The notes under the pieces are model-generated. The model was given only the letters and a program-made list of their open reading frames with translations. It did not search any database and was not told where the DNA came from. The translations under genes were made by a program, and so were the position numbers. From contig NZ_JAQZCH010000002.1 in NCBI RefSeq assembly GCF_028737325.1, positions 744,001-808,000 of the forward strand: a stretch of DNA of 64,000 nt, written 5' to 3'. Source of the DNA: Microbacterium thalli (lineage in GTDB: Bacteria; Actinomycetota; Actinomycetes; Actinomycetales; Microbacteriaceae). Positions 1 to 9,335 of this stretch are shown here, piece after piece. Within the stretch, counting starts at the first letter, position 1; each line of letters opens with the position of its first letter.

Positions 1-185
1 TCGTCGCCGTCGAAGTCGACGGGGGTGTCGGGCGAGAGTTCGAACGAGTGGAAGGTCACCTCGACGCGCGGGGCGTCGTCATCCTCCGCCGTCGCGGCCA
101 GTCCGGCCTCGAGGTTGCGCTTGCCGATGTAGCACCACGGGCAGGCGATGTCGCTCCACACGTCGATCTTGATTGCGTCCGTCAC
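1..185 (-). CDS. DsbA-family thioredoxin-fold oxidoreductase (FrnE-like), C-terminus beyond window
   Basis: Only the first 61 or so residues are present, because the gene runs off the left edge. The start is a GTG at 183-185, giving a protein that begins VTDAIKIDVWSD. A CPWC redox motif lies about 15 residues in and is followed by YIGKRNLE. That pattern is typical of the FrnE/2-hydroxychromene-2-carboxylate isomerase-like branch of the DsbA family, which is cytoplasmic; no signal peptide is seen. It lies downstream of uppS on the same strand, about 50 bases away. The likely role is thiol-disulfide exchange. The substrate cannot be told from this fragment. Confidence 0.85.
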   Translation of the reverse strand, partial: MTDAIKIDVWSDIACPWCYIGKRNLEAGLAATAEDDDAPRVEVTFHSFELSPDTPVDFDGD

Positions 186-237
186 GTCGGGTGCAACGTT
201 CGCGCGACCGAGCGCTATTCCCTCGTGCCGGTGCGGC

Positions 238-1041
238 TCAGGCCGTCGGCGCGTCGACGGCGCCGCCGAATCGCCGGTCGCGCGAGAGATACAGCTCGAT
301 CGCACCCCACAGGTCGGTGCGCGAGAAGTCCGGCCACAGCGTGTCGAGGAACACCATCTCGGCGTAGGCGGCCTCCCACAGCAGGAAGTTCGACGTGCGC
401 TGTTCGCCGCTGGAGCGGATGAAGAGGTCGACGTCGGGCATGTCGGGCACGTAGAGGTGTCGACGCAGCGTCTTCTCGGTGATCGCCGAAGGCTTCATGC
501 GTCCCGCGGCGATCTGCTCGCCCATCGCGCGCATCGCGTCGATGATCTCGTGGCGGCCGCCGTAGTTCACGCACATCGTGAGGGTCAGCACATCGTTGTC
601 GCGGGTCAGCTTCTCGGCGAACTGCAGCTCGGAGATCACCGAACCCCACAGCCGCGGCCGGCGACCCGCCCAACGCACGCGCACGCCCCACTCGTTCAGC
701 TGATCGCGACGACGGTGCAGCACATCGCGGTTGTAGCCCATGAGGAAGCGCACCTCGTCGGGTGAACGCGACCAGTTCTCGGTCGAGAACGCGTACACGC
801 TCAGGTGCTTCACCCCGGCCTGGATCGCGCCGGCGACGACGTCGAGCAGCACTTCCTCACCCGCGCGATGGCCCTCGATGCGCGTGAGGCCACGGCGGTT
901 CGCCCAGCGCCCGTTGCCGTCCATCACGATGGCCACGTGAGCGGGCACGCCGCCGCGCGGGAAGGCGGGCGGGTAGACGCCGGTCCAGTCGAGCGGACGA
1001 TAGGGCACGGCGTCGCGGTGGGTGTACGGCTGGGGACTCAT
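238..1041 (-). CDS. uppS: Isoprenyl transferase (polyprenyl diphosphate synthase, UppS family)
   Basis: Cis-prenyltransferase of 267 residues. It condenses isopentenyl diphosphate onto an allylic diphosphate to make the long-chain polyprenyl diphosphate used as lipid carrier for wall synthesis. Seen: the [13 protein letters not shown] active-site signature with catalytic Asp near residue 41, and the C-terminal [11 protein letters not shown] block that binds diphosphate. The N-terminal extension of about 33 residues before the core ([18 protein letters not shown]) is common in actinobacterial long-chain synthases, which suggests a decaprenyl-type product, though chain length is inference. It follows recO on the same strand after a 54-base gap, a pairing common in actinobacteria. 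A TAGGCT box 7 bases before the ATG suggests its own leaderless promoter. Confidence 0.95.
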   Translation of the reverse strand: MSPQPYTHRDAVPYRPLDWTGVYPPAFPRGGVPAHVAIVMDGNGRWANRRGLTRIEGHRAGEEVLLDVVAGAIQAGVKHLSVYAFSTENWSRSPDEVRFLMGYNRDVLHRRRDQLNEWGVRVRWAGRRPRLWGSVISELQFAEKLTRDNDVLTLTMCVNYGGRHEIIDAMRAMGEQIAAGRMKPSAITEKTLRRHLYVPDMPDVDLFIRSSGEQRTSNFLLWEAAYAEMVFLDTLWPDFSRTDLWGAIELYLSRDRRFGGAVDAPTA

Positions 1042-1048
1042 CGGTTCG

Positions 1049-1054
1049 AGCCTA
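1049..1054 (-). promoter_or_regulatory. Putative -10 box of uppS (leaderless)
   Basis: On the minus strand TAGGCT lies 7 bases before the uppS ATG. No Shine-Dalgarno sequence fits between, so the transcript probably begins at or next to the start codon. Confidence 0.5.
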
Positions 1055-1095
1055 GAGCCCCCGGCTGGCGGCGCGGTGTGGCGACGCGCTCGCCC

Positions 1096-1824
1096 TCACC
1101 GCCCGACGCCGATGTGGCCGAGCGACCGGATGCCGCGCTCGAGATGCCACTGCGCGTACGCCGCGATGAGTCCCGACGCGGATGCCGCCGCGTGCGGGCT
1201 GCCCGCGTCGACGACATCCCATTCGCCGGCGATGAGCGCGCGCAGCCGGTCGCCCGTCTCGGGGGCGATGCGCGCCGACCCGGCGGGGGCGCAGGCATCG
1301 CACACCGACCCGCCGAGGGGGGCGACGAAGCCCGGGTGCGGGCCGGTGCGGCCGCAGCGGGCGCAGGCGTCGAGCGAGGGCGCCCAGCCCGAGAGGGCCA
1401 TCGCGCGCAGCAGGTACGAGTCCAGCACCGCGCGGCTGTCGTGCTCGCCGCGGGACAGTGCCCGGAGTCCCCCGACCAGCAGAAGGTATTGCTGCGGCGT
1501 CGTCTCGGCCTCGTTCAACCGGTCGGCGGCCTCGACCATCGCCGAGGCCGAGGTGTAGCGGTCGTAGTCCGCCGCGATGTCGGCGCCGTAGGAGCCGAGC
1601 GACTCGGCCTGCTGGACGATGTCGAGCGAGCGGCCCTTGTACATCTGCACGTCCGCGACCATGAACGGCTCGAGCCGCGCGCCGAAGCGCGACGAGGTGC
1701 GCCGTACGCCCTTCGCGACGCCGCGGAGCTTGCCGTGGCGACGGCTGAGCATCGTCACGATGCGGTCGGCCTCGCCCAGCTTGTGGGTACGGAGGATCAC
1801 GACCTCGTCGCGGTAGGTGGGCAC
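1096..1824 (-). CDS. recO: DNA repair protein RecO
   Basis: Recombination mediator of 242 residues, acting with RecR to load RecA on SSB-coated DNA and anneal strands. The N-terminal OB fold is recognisable ([19 protein letters not shown], then [12 protein letters not shown]). The C-terminal half carries a four-cysteine zinc site, CARCGR followed by CDACAP. The open frame extends far upstream of the GTG at 1824, but that part is antisense to the neighbouring channel gene and looks non-coding. Homologues start at this point (VPTYRDE), and a GATAAT -10 box sits exactly 6 bases before it. It is divergent from the TRIC-like gene, with 36 bases between start codons. Confidence 0.95.
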   Translation of the reverse strand: MPTYRDEVVILRTHKLGEADRIVTMLSRRHGKLRGVAKGVRRTSSRFGARLEPFMVADVQMYKGRSLDIVQQAESLGSYGADIAADYDRYTSASAMVEAADRLNEAETTPQQYLLLVGGLRALSRGEHDSRAVLDSYLLRAMALSGWAPSLDACARCGRTGPHPGFVAPLGGSVCDACAPAGSARIAPETGDRLRALIAGEWDVVDAGSPHAAASASGLIAAYAQWHLERGIRSLGHIGVGR

Positions 1825-1830
1825 CCATCG

Positions 1831-1836
1831 ATTATC
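1831..1836 (-). promoter_or_regulatory. Putative -10 box of recO (leaderless)
   Basis: Minus-strand GATAAT, 6 bases before the recO GTG. It supports the chosen start. It lies between the recO start and the divergent gene at 1861. Confidence 0.5.
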
Positions 1837-1848
1837 CCGCCGACCCAC

Positions 1849-1854
1849 GACAAT
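1849..1854 (+). promoter_or_regulatory. Putative -10 box of the TRIC-like gene (leaderless)
   Basis: GACAAT, 6 bases before the GTG start at 1861. The -10 match is weaker than its neighbours, but the spacing is the same as at many starts in this window. Confidence 0.35.
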
Positions 1855-1860
1855 GGATCC

Positions 1861-2547
1861 GTGACGCAGACTCAGTTCGTGATCCCGCTGTGGGCCGATC
1901 TCACCGCGGTCGGACTCGGCGGCGTGCAGGGAGCGCTCTTCGCCTCGGGCTTCGTCGGCAAACGCCGTCTCGATCCCCTCGGCGTGGTCATCATCGGCAT
2001 CCTCATCGGCATGGGCGGCGGTCTGATCCGCGACCTGCTGCTGAATGTTCCCCCGGTCACGCTGCAGAGCAACTGGTACCTGATCACGGCCACGACCGCC
2101 GCCCTCGTGGGGATGCTGCTGTCGAACGTTTTCCAGCGCCTGAACGCCGTCATCATCGGCCTCGATGCCGTCGTCATCGGGCTGTTCGGAGCCTTCGGCA
2201 CGAGCAAGGCGCTGTCGCTGGGACTGCCGATCGTGCCGGCGATCTTCATCGGCTCGTGCGCCGCCGTCGGCGGCAGCATCCTGCGCGACGTCATCCTGGG
2301 GCTCCCCGTCGCGATCATGCACGTGGGCTCGCTCTACGCCGTCGCGGCCGCCGCCGGCTGCGCAGTCCTCGCGGGAACCGTCACCTTCGGCGCGCCGCTC
2401 GTGGTCGCGGCGATCATCGGCATCGTCGTGACGACGATCATCCGGTTGCTCGCCGTCGTGTTCGACATCTCGCTGCCCGAGCAGCGCGCGCTGCACCGTC
2501 GCAAAGTGGCCGTCGAGACGTCCGCCATCCCGATCGTCCGGGACTGA
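1861..2547 (+). CDS. Trimeric intracellular cation channel (TRIC/UPF0126) family membrane protein
   Basis: Membrane protein of 228 residues with about seven hydrophobic segments. It is built from two repeats of the glycine-rich UPF0126 unit: [10 protein letters not shown] at about residues 56-65 and [10 protein letters not shown] at about 139-148. The duplicated GG-x-x-RD motif is the hallmark of prokaryotic TRIC channels (YadS/YicG relatives), which are thought to pass monovalent cations. Some relatives have instead been proposed as glycine transporters. Start is GTG at 1861, ahead of [11 protein letters not shown], because the longer upstream frame is antisense to recO. Downstream, a perfect hairpin separates it from convergent rpmE2. 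Confidence 0.85.
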   Translation: MTQTQFVIPLWADLTAVGLGGVQGALFASGFVGKRRLDPLGVVIIGILIGMGGGLIRDLLLNVPPVTLQSNWYLITATTAALVGMLLSNVFQRLNAVIIGLDAVVIGLFGAFGTSKALSLGLPIVPAIFIGSCAAVGGSILRDVILGLPVAIMHVGSLYAVAAAAGCAVLAGTVTFGAPLVVAAIIGIVVTTIIRLLAVVFDISLPEQRALHRRKVAVETSAIPIVRD

Positions 2548-2590
2548 CCGGACACCACGACACCCGGAGACGACCGCACCGGGAAACGAC

Positions 2591-2616
2591 AACGGCCCCG
2601 CCGAAGCGGGGCCGTT
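2591..2616. terminator. Bidirectional terminator hairpin between TRIC-like gene and rpmE2
   Basis: Perfect 11-bp stem (arms 2591-2601 and 2606-2616) with a CGAA tetraloop, between convergent stop codons. It is GC-rich without a clear T-run, so it may serve both strands. Confidence 0.75.
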
Positions 2617-2626
2617 GCGGTGTGGC

Positions 2627-2878
2627 TTACTTGGAGCCGAAGTTCTTGAAGCGCTGGTTGAACTTCTCGACGCGGCCGGCCGAGTCCATGATGCGCTGCT
2701 TGCCCGTGTAGAACGGGTGCGAAGCGGACGAGATCTCGACGTCGATGACCGGGTAGGTCTCGCCGTCCAGCTCGATCGTCTTGTCGCTCGAGACCGTCGA
2801 ACGGGTCAGGAAGGTCTCGCCGGAGCCGAGGTCGCGGAAAACGACGGCGCGGTACTCGGGGTGGATGTCAGTCTTCAT
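2627..2878 (-). CDS. rpmE2: 50S ribosomal protein L31 type B (zinc-independent paralogue)
   Basis: Ribosomal protein bL31 of 83 residues, starting [10 protein letters not shown]. It lacks the CxxC zinc ribbon of type A L31, so it is the zinc-free form (YtiA/RpmE2 type). In other bacteria this form replaces the zinc-containing protein under zinc starvation. Conserved blocks [21 protein letters not shown] and FNQRF are present. The ATG at 2878 is preferred over an upstream in-frame start at 2944, because homologues begin MK(T/P)DIHP. No convincing Zur operator was recognised in the leader, so regulation by zinc is not shown here. Confidence 0.95.
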   Translation of the reverse strand: MKTDIHPEYRAVVFRDLGSGETFLTRSTVSSDKTIELDGETYPVIDVEISSASHPFYTGKQRIMDSAGRVEKFNQRFKNFGSK

Positions 2879-2895
2879 GGGTTTCCTTACGTGGT

Positions 2896-2915
2896 GCCCT
2901 GGATTTTGCCAGGGC
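2896..2915 (-). terminator. Weak hairpin between the ABC ATPase gene and rpmE2
   Basis: Arms 2896-2902 and 2909-2915 (7 bp) with a 6-base loop, in the leader of rpmE2 and downstream of the ATPase stop. It could end the upstream transcript or be a leader structure. No clear T-run follows. Confidence 0.3.
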
Positions 2916-2962
2916 GAGGGAAGTCTGCGGTGCGTCTGCACCAAAGAGCGATCTTACCAGGT

Positions 2963-3748
2963 TCAGGATGCCGCGCGAGCCGCGTAACGGCCGCCGTCGG
3001 AGGTGACGGTGATGGGCAGACCGAACGTCGTCGAGAGGTTCTCGGCCGTGAGCGTCTCGGCCAACGGGCCGGCGGCGACGGCACGGCCTTCGCGCAGCAG
3101 CAGCACGTGGGTGAAGCCGACCGGGATCTCTTCGACGTGGTGGGTGACCATGATCATCGCCGGCGTCGTCGGCGCCTGCGCGTACCCGCCGAGGAGGGCG
3201 AGCAGCTCCTCGCGAGCGCCGAGGTCGAGGCTGGCGGTGGGCTCGTCGAGCAGCAGCAGCTCCGGGTCGGTCATGACGGCCCGGGCGATCTGCACGCGCT
3301 TCTGCTCCCCGTCCGACAGAGTGCCGAACGTCCGGTCGGCGAGAGCGTCGAGCTTCCACTCGGCGAGGACCCGCATCGCGCGTCGCTCGTCGATGTCCTC
3401 GTAGTCCTCTCGCCAGCGACCGAGGACGGCGTATGCCGCCGTGAGCACGACGTCGAGCACCGTCTCCTCCGGCGGAACCCGCCGCGCCATCGCCGAGGAG
3501 GCGAAGCCGATGCGCGGGCGCAGCTCGAACACGTCGGTGCGGCCGAGGCGCTCGTCGAGGATCTCGACGACGCCGGAGGTCGGATGCAGCAGGCTCGCGG
3601 CGAGCTGGAGCACCGTCGTCTTGCCGGCACCGTTCGGGCCGAGCACGACCCAGCGCTGGTCGCCCGTGACCGACCAGTCGACACCGTCGACGATGTTCCG
3701 GGCGTTTCGGCGGACGACGACGTCGGAGAAATCCAGAACCTGCGGCAT
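2963..3748 (-). CDS. ABC transporter ATP-binding protein (ModF/YlmA-like)
   Basis: Single ABC ATPase domain, 261 residues. Walker A GPNGAGKTT is at 37-45, the signature is LSDGEQKR rather than LSGGQ, Walker B is LLLLDEPTASLD, and the switch histidine is in VTHHVEE. The DGEQKR signature and the ATPase-only context resemble the YlmA/ModF group of orphan ABC ATPases. No permease is next to it, so a transport role is not assured. The gene follows glgM with a 4-base gap but has its own TAGGCT box overlapping the end of glgM, 6 bases before the ATG. Substrate unknown. Confidence 0.85.
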   Translation of the reverse strand: MPQVLDFSDVVVRRNARNIVDGVDWSVTGDQRWVVLGPNGAGKTTVLQLAASLLHPTSGVVEILDERLGRTDVFELRPRIGFASSAMARRVPPEETVLDVVLTAAYAVLGRWREDYEDIDERRAMRVLAEWKLDALADRTFGTLSDGEQKRVQIARAVMTDPELLLLDEPTASLDLGAREELLALLGGYAQAPTTPAMIMVTHHVEEIPVGFTHVLLLREGRAVAAGPLAETLTAENLSTTFGLPITVTSDGGRYAARAAS

Positions 3749-3752
3749 GGGA

Positions 3753-4952
3753 TCAGCCTAGCGTCCGGGACCCTGCGACCCTCGCGTACAACGCCGCCGT
3801 CTCGTCGGCGATGGCCGTCCAGCTGAAGGCGGACGCCGCCCGCTCGCGACCCGCGGCGCCGAACCGCGCGGCGGTCTCCGGGTCGGTCACGACCTCGGTG
3901 AGGATCGCGGCGAGGTCGGCGACGAATCGGTCGGGATCGAGGGGGGTGCCCGTACCGTCGTCGACCTGCTCGATCGGCACCAGGCGCCCGGTCACACCGT
4001 CGACGACGACCTCGGGGATGCCGCCCGTCGCCGTGCCGACGACCGCGGCGCCGCACGCCATCGCCTCGAGGTTCACGATGCCCAGCGGCTCGTACACCGA
4101 GGGGCAGACGAACGTCGTCGCGGCCGTGAGGATCGCGCACAGCTCGTCGCGCTGCAGGAACTCCTCGATCCACACGACGCCGGAGCGCTCGGACTGCAGC
4201 TCGCGCACCAGGCCCTGCACCTCGGCCATGATCTCGGGGGTGTCGGGCGCGCCGGCGCAGAGCACGACCTGCACGTCATCCGGCAGCAGCCGAGCCGCCC
4301 GGAGGAAGTACGGCAGCCCCTTCTGCCGGGTGATCCGCCCGACGAACACGACGGAGGGGCGCGACGGATCGATGCCGAAGCGCTCGAGCACGGCGGGATC
4401 GTCCACGGGCCGCCAGGACTCCACGTCGATACCGTTGTAGATCACCGACACCTTCTCGGGGTCGAGCGACGGATAGCTGCGCAGGATGTCGCGACGCATG
4501 CCGTCGCTGACCGCGACGATGGCCGCTGCGTTCTCGTACGCCGTCTTCTCGATGTAGCTCGACACGGCGTAGCCGCCACCCAGCTGCTCCGCCTTCCACG
4601 GCCGCAGCGGCTCGAGCGAATGCGCCGTGATCACGTGCGGGATGCCGTGCAGCAGCGAGGCGACGTGCCCCGCGAAGTTGGCGTACCAGGTGTGGCTGTG
4701 CACGACGTCGGCGCCCGCGACATCCCCCACGATCTCGAGATCGGTGCCGAGCGTCTGGAGCGCAGGGTTGGCCTCGGCGAGCCCGGCGGGGGTCGCGTAG
4801 GAGGTCGTGTCGGGCTCGTCGCGGTCCGCTCCGAACGCCCGGACCTGCACCTCGATCGTCTCGCGCAGAGCGCGCACCAGTTCGGTCACATGCACCCCGG
4901 CGCCGCCGTAGATTGCGGGAGGATACTCCTTCGAGACGATGTCTACACGCAT
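3753..4952 (-). CDS. glgA: GT4 glycogen/maltose-1-phosphate synthase (GlgA of actinobacterial GlgM type)
   Basis: Glycosyltransferase of 399 residues. It has the two-Rossmann GT-B fold of family GT4, with N-terminal EYPPAIYGGAGVHV, the domain-2 opening VVFVGRITRQKG and the donor-site E-x7-E motif in YEPLGIVNLEAMACG. Classical bacterial GlgA is a longer GT5 enzyme starting with a KTGGL motif. This protein is the actinobacterial form, whose mycobacterial relative (Rv1212c, GlgM) joins ADP-glucose and glucose-1-phosphate into alpha-maltose-1-phosphate. It is divergent from glgC by 47 bases, as in mycobacteria, so ADP-glucose supply and use are paired. Which product is made here is inference. TAGCGT lies 7 bases before the ATG. 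Confidence 0.92.
   Translation of the reverse strand: MRVDIVSKEYPPAIYGGAGVHVTELVRALRETIEVQVRAFGADRDEPDTTSYATPAGLAEANPALQTLGTDLEIVGDVAGADVVHSHTWYANFAGHVASLLHGIPHVITAHSLEPLRPWKAEQLGGGYAVSSYIEKTAYENAAAIVAVSDGMRRDILRSYPSLDPEKVSVIYNGIDVESWRPVDDPAVLERFGIDPSRPSVVFVGRITRQKGLPYFLRAARLLPDDVQVVLCAGAPDTPEIMAEVQGLVRELQSERSGVVWIEEFLQRDELCAILTAATTFVCPSVYEPLGIVNLEAMACGAAVVGTATGGIPEVVVDGVTGRLVPIEQVDDGTGTPLDPDRFVADLAAILTEVVTDPETAARFGAAGRERAASAFSWTAIADETAALYARVAGSRTLG
3755..3760 (-). promoter_or_regulatory. Putative -10 box of the ABC ATPase gene (leaderless)
   Basis: Minus-strand TAGGCT, 6 bases before the ATG at 3748, lying inside the last codons of glgA. Confidence 0.5.
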
Positions 4953-4959
4953 GGCTCGA

Positions 4960-4965
4960 ACGCTA
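4960..4965 (-). promoter_or_regulatory. Putative -10 box of glgA (leaderless)
   Basis: Minus-strand TAGCGT, 7 bases before the ATG at 4952. It lies back to back with the glgC -10 box 22 bases away, so the two promoters share one short region. Confidence 0.5.
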
Positions 4966-4987
4966 GTACAGGAGCGTTCGGCGGGCC

Positions 4988-4993
4988 TAGTGT
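4988..4993 (+). promoter_or_regulatory. Putative -10 box of glgC (leaderless)
   Basis: TAGTGT, 6 bases before the ATG at 5000. No Shine-Dalgarno fits in the 6 bases. Confidence 0.5.
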
Positions 4994-4999
4994 GGTCCC

Positions 5000-6244
<1,245 letters not shown>

Positions 6245-6257
6245 GGTCCGACCCCGC

Positions 6258-6263
6258 TAGCGT
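6258..6263 (+). promoter_or_regulatory. Putative -10 box of serB (leaderless)
   Basis: TAGCGT, 6 bases before the ATG at 6270. Confidence 0.5.
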
Positions 6264-6269
6264 GGGTCC

Positions 6270-6905
6270 ATGCCCCATGCGCGTTTCCTCGTCGTCTTCG
6301 ATGCCGACTCGACCCTCCTGCGCAACGAGGTCATCGAGCTGATCGCCGATGAGGCCGGTCGGGGCGCCGAGGTCGCCGCGGCGACCGAGGCGGCGATGCG
6401 CGGCGAGGTCGACTTCGCCGCGAGCCTGCGCTCGCGGGTCGCCCAGCTCGCGGGGGTCCCCGTAGCGGCGTTCGCGCGTGTTCTCGCGCGCGTCGAGCCG
6501 ACACCCGGCGCCGCCGACCTGATCGACGCCATCCACGCGCGCGGCGGGGTGGCGGCCGTGGTCTCGGGGGGCTTCCACGAGATCCTCGACGAGGTCGCCC
6601 CGCGGCTCGAGGTCGACGTGTGGCGAGCGAACAGGTTGGGCACCACGGGCGATGCACTGGACGGCACCGTCTCGGGCGAGATCGTCGATGCCGCCGCGAA
6701 GGAGCACTCCCTCCGCCGGTGGGCGGAGGAACGAGACCTGCCGCTTCGCCGCACGATCGCCGTCGGCGACGGGGCGAACGATCTGCGGATGCTGTCGGCC
6801 GCGGGGCTCGGTGTCGCGTTCAACGCGAAGCCCGCGGTCCGGCGCCAGGCGGACCTCGTGATCGATCCGGTCGACCTGCGCGAGCTCATCCCGCTGCTGC
6901 CCTGA
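6270..6905 (+). CDS. serB: Phosphoserine phosphatase (HAD family, SerB)
   Basis: Haloacid dehalogenase-type phosphatase of 211 residues for the last step of serine synthesis. HAD motif I is DADST with nucleophile Asp11 and Asp13; motif II is the SGG of VVSGGFHE; motif III/IV is GDGANDLRML followed by the GVAFNAKP segment typical of SerB. The N-terminal ACT domains found in longer actinobacterial SerB proteins are absent, so serine feedback through ACT is not expected. Other small-molecule phosphatase activity is possible within the family. Confidence 0.88.
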   Translation: MPHARFLVVFDADSTLLRNEVIELIADEAGRGAEVAAATEAAMRGEVDFAASLRSRVAQLAGVPVAAFARVLARVEPTPGAADLIDAIHARGGVAAVVSGGFHEILDEVAPRLEVDVWRANRLGTTGDALDGTVSGEIVDAAAKEHSLRRWAEERDLPLRRTIAVGDGANDLRMLSAAGLGVAFNAKPAVRRQADLVIDPVDLRELIPLLP

Positions 6906-6951
6906 CCGGGCCCGTAGCTCCCGCGACCTGTTGCGGCGCTCGCCCGAGGGC

Positions 6952-6957
6952 TAGCGT
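6952..6957 (+). promoter_or_regulatory. Putative -10 box of the alpha/beta hydrolase gene (leaderless)
   Basis: TAGCGT, 6 bases before the ATG at 6964. Same hexamer and spacing as serB. Confidence 0.5.
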
Positions 6958-6963
6958 CAGGGC

Positions 6964-7650
6964 ATGGACGTCATCCTCATCCCCGGCCTCTGGCTCGACG
7001 CGTCGTCATGGGACGAGGTGCTGCCTGCGCTCCAGCGGGCAGGACACACCGGTCGCCCGCTGACCCTTCCGGGCGCGGGTTCGACCCGGGCGACCGACAT
7101 CGGGCTGGATGACTGGATCGCGGCGGTGGTGGAGCACATCGACGACCTCGCCGGCCCCGTGGCACTCGTCGGTCACAGCGGCGGCGGGAACGTCGCCTGG
7201 GGCGCCGCCGACGCCCGTCCGGATCGCGTCGCGCACGTCGTCTTCGTCGACACCGTCCCGCCGCCCGCGGGTGCCGAGATCTCGGAGTTCCCCGTCGTCG
7301 ACGGTGTCGTGCCGTTCCCGGGGTGGGACTTCTTCGACGAGCCCGACATCGCCGACCTGGACGCCGACACGCGCGCCCGATGGGCCGAGAGGGTGGGCCC
7401 GGTGCCCCGCCGCGTCCCGACCGACCCCCTCCGGCTCACGGACGCGCGGCGTCACCGGGTTCCGGTGACGGTCCTCTCGGGTTCGGCCGACGACTCCGGT
7501 CTGCGGGCGATGCTCGCGGAGTGGCCGCCGTTCGCCGACGAGTTCGCCGCCATCCAGAAGGCTCGTGTCGTCGAGCTGGGCTCGGGCCACTGGCCGCAGT
7601 TCTCGCAGCCGGCGCGGCTCGCAGCCGAGATCGTGGCCGCGCTGGACTGA
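6964..7650 (+). CDS. Alpha/beta hydrolase
   Basis: Serine hydrolase fold of 228 residues. The oxyanion motif is IPGLWLDASSW near the N-terminus, the nucleophile elbow is GHSGGG with Ser72, an acidic residue lies in SGSADDSG, and the catalytic His is in GSGHWPQFSQP near the C-terminus. No signal peptide, so it is cytoplasmic. It resembles small AB hydrolase_6 esterases and lactonases. The substrate is unknown and context does not help: serB is upstream and a convergent FabG-type reductase ends 10 bases after its stop. Confidence 0.85.
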   Translation: MDVILIPGLWLDASSWDEVLPALQRAGHTGRPLTLPGAGSTRATDIGLDDWIAAVVEHIDDLAGPVALVGHSGGGNVAWGAADARPDRVAHVVFVDTVPPPAGAEISEFPVVDGVVPFPGWDFFDEPDIADLDADTRARWAERVGPVPRRVPTDPLRLTDARRHRVPVTVLSGSADDSGLRAMLAEWPPFADEFAAIQKARVVELGSGHWPQFSQPARLAAEIVAALD

Positions 7651-7660
7651 GAGCGCGGGG

Positions 7661-8371
7661 TCAGTGCCCCATGCCGAGACCGCCGTCGACCGGGATGACG
7701 GCACCCGAGATGTACGCGGCATCATCGGACGCGAGCCACGCGACCGCCCCCGCGACCTCGGCAGACGAGCCGTAGCGTCCGGCCGGGATGCTGCGCTTGT
7801 ACTCGGCCTGCGTGTCCTCCGGCAGGGCGGCCGTCATGTCGGTCTCGATGAAGCCGGGGGCGACGACGTTGGCGGTGATGCCGCGAGCGCCGAGCTCGCG
7901 CGTGAGCGAGCGGGCGAAGCCGACGAGCGCCGCCTTGGACGACGCGTAGTTGATCTGCCCAGCCGATCCGAACAGTCCGACCACGCTCGAGATGAGGATG
8001 ACGCGACCCCACTTGGCGCGCAGCATCCCCTTGGACGCCCGCTTCACCACGCGGAACGCGCCGCCCAGGTTGGTCGACACGACGGAGTCGAAGTCATCCT
8101 CGGTCATGCGCAGGAGGAGAGTGTCCTTCGTGATGCCGGCGTTGGCGACGACGACCTCGACCGGGCCGAGCTCGGCCTCGACCTGCGTGAACGCGGCGTC
8201 GAGCGACACGGCGTCGGTGACGTCGGCGCGGACCGTCAACGTGCCCTCCGGGCCCTCGCCCGACCGGGCCGTGACCGCCACTCGATGTCCATCGGCGACG
8301 AATCGCTCGGCGATCGCGCGGCCGATGCCGCGGTTGCCTCCGGTGATGAGGACGACTCGGGACGTGGACAT
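7661..8371 (-). CDS. fabG: FabG-type 3-oxoacyl-ACP reductase (SDR family)
   Basis: Short-chain dehydrogenase/reductase of 236 residues. The NADP-binding TGGNRGIG is at 10-17, NAG is at 77-79, and the catalytic set Asn101, Ser129, Tyr142, Lys146 falls in SSVVG and YASSK. Overall it matches FabG, which reduces 3-oxoacyl-ACP in fatty-acid elongation, and the actinobacterial FabG1/MabA subgroup is closest by motif. The ATG at 8371 follows a good AGGAGA site; the longer frame to 8536 is antisense to the next gene. No other fatty-acid synthesis genes are next to it, so a different carbonyl substrate cannot be excluded. Confidence 0.88.
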   Translation of the reverse strand: MSTSRVVLITGGNRGIGRAIAERFVADGHRVAVTARSGEGPEGTLTVRADVTDAVSLDAAFTQVEAELGPVEVVVANAGITKDTLLLRMTEDDFDSVVSTNLGGAFRVVKRASKGMLRAKWGRVILISSVVGLFGSAGQINYASSKAALVGFARSLTRELGARGITANVVAPGFIETDMTAALPEDTQAEYKRSIPAGRYGSSAEVAGAVAWLASDDAAYISGAVIPVDGGLGMGH

Positions 8372-8474
8372 GCGGCTCTCCTGGGACGGCGGCGGGGACC
8401 CGGCAAGCCTATCGGCCACATGCGCGACGGCGACGGACGATAGGCTGGCGGCTCGACGTCGACGAGGAGCAGAT

Positions 8475-8945
8475 GTGAGCGACCCCACCCAGCCGCAGCA
8501 GCCGAATCCCCAGCCGGAGAACCCGTCCTCCGGCATGCCGGTTCCCCCGCCCGCTCCCCCGTACGCGACTCCGCCGCAGGGCGGCTACCAGGCGGCGGCC
8601 CCCGGCTACCAGCCCGCGTCGTACCCGCCCCCGGCCTACGGCTACGGCGGCGGATACGTCCAGGAGAAGACGAACACCCTCGCGATCGTGTCGATGATCG
8701 CCTCGATCGTCGGCTTCATCTGGATTCTGCCGATCATCGGCTCCATCGCCGGTGTCGTCATGGGCCACATCTCGCTGTCGCAGATCAAGCGGACGAACGA
8801 GAAGGGCCGCGGCATGGCGCTCGCGGGCCTCATCGTCGGATACGCCGGCCTCGCGCTCGCCGTGATCGGCATCATCGTCTTCGCGTCGTTCATCGGCTGG
8901 GCGATCGAGCAGGACAGTTACAACAGCTACTCCTCGACCTTCTGA
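8475..8945 (+). CDS. DUF4190-type membrane protein with proline/glycine/tyrosine-rich N-terminus
   Basis: 156 residues. Residues 1-60 are low-complexity and rich in Pro, Gln, Gly and Tyr (GGYQAAAPGYQ, YPPPAYGYGGG). Two hydrophobic helices follow, flanking a conserved GHISLSQIKRTNEKGRGMALAG segment that is typical of the DUF4190 family. The function of the family is not established. The N-terminal tail is likely cytosolic and disordered. The start is the GTG at 8475 after GAGGAG; a nearby ATG at 8473 hits a stop immediately. TAGGCT at 8451-8456 is a plausible -10 for it. Confidence 0.85.
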   Translation: MSDPTQPQQPNPQPENPSSGMPVPPPAPPYATPPQGGYQAAAPGYQPASYPPPAYGYGGGYVQEKTNTLAIVSMIASIVGFIWILPIIGSIAGVVMGHISLSQIKRTNEKGRGMALAGLIVGYAGLALAVIGIIVFASFIGWAIEQDSYNSYSSTF

Positions 8946-8987
8946 TCCCGGCCGTGCCGCTCTCAGCGGGCGTATCCTGGGTGCACC

Positions 8988-9335
8988 GTGAAGCACCATC
9001 CCGCCACCCCGTCGGCGACCTCGCTGCCGCGAGCACCGCGCGACGATTCCTCCCGCCGCATGACGAAGTACTTCATCATGATGGCGGTGCGCGTGCTGTG
9101 CTTCATCCTCATGGCGGTCGTCACGCCATACGGCTGGCACACGGCGGCGTTCGCGGTGGGAGCGGTGCTCCTGCCCTACATCGCGGTCGTGGTGGCGAAC
9201 GTCGGCGACGACGTGCGCGAACCAGCGGCGGTCTCGCCGCTGGCCGCCCTCCCGGAGGCCCCCGAGCCGTCGACCGAGGCGCCTCGCCCCGAGAAGCCCA
9301 CGGTCATCGAGATCCGGGAGTCCCGGCCGGAGTGA
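8988..9335 (+). CDS. DUF3099-family small membrane protein
   Basis: 115 residues with two transmembrane helices (about 28-46 and 50-70), preceded by a basic segment RDDSSRRMTKYF. This is the pattern of the actinobacterial DUF3099 family. The C-terminal 40 residues are acidic, Pro-rich and probably disordered. GTG start at 8988, with TATCCT about 9 bases upstream. The stop overlaps the start of the next small gene, so the two are translationally coupled. Function unknown. Confidence 0.8.
   Translation: MKHHPATPSATSLPRAPRDDSSRRMTKYFIMMAVRVLCFILMAVVTPYGWHTAAFAVGAVLLPYIAVVVANVGDDVREPAAVSPLAALPEAPEPSTEAPRPEKPTVIEIRESRPE

Noticed and set aside
805..1860. Upstream extension of the TRIC-like frame
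   Set aside because: This part is antisense to uppS and recO and shows no homology-like features. The GTG at 1861 with a -10 box 6 bases away is better.
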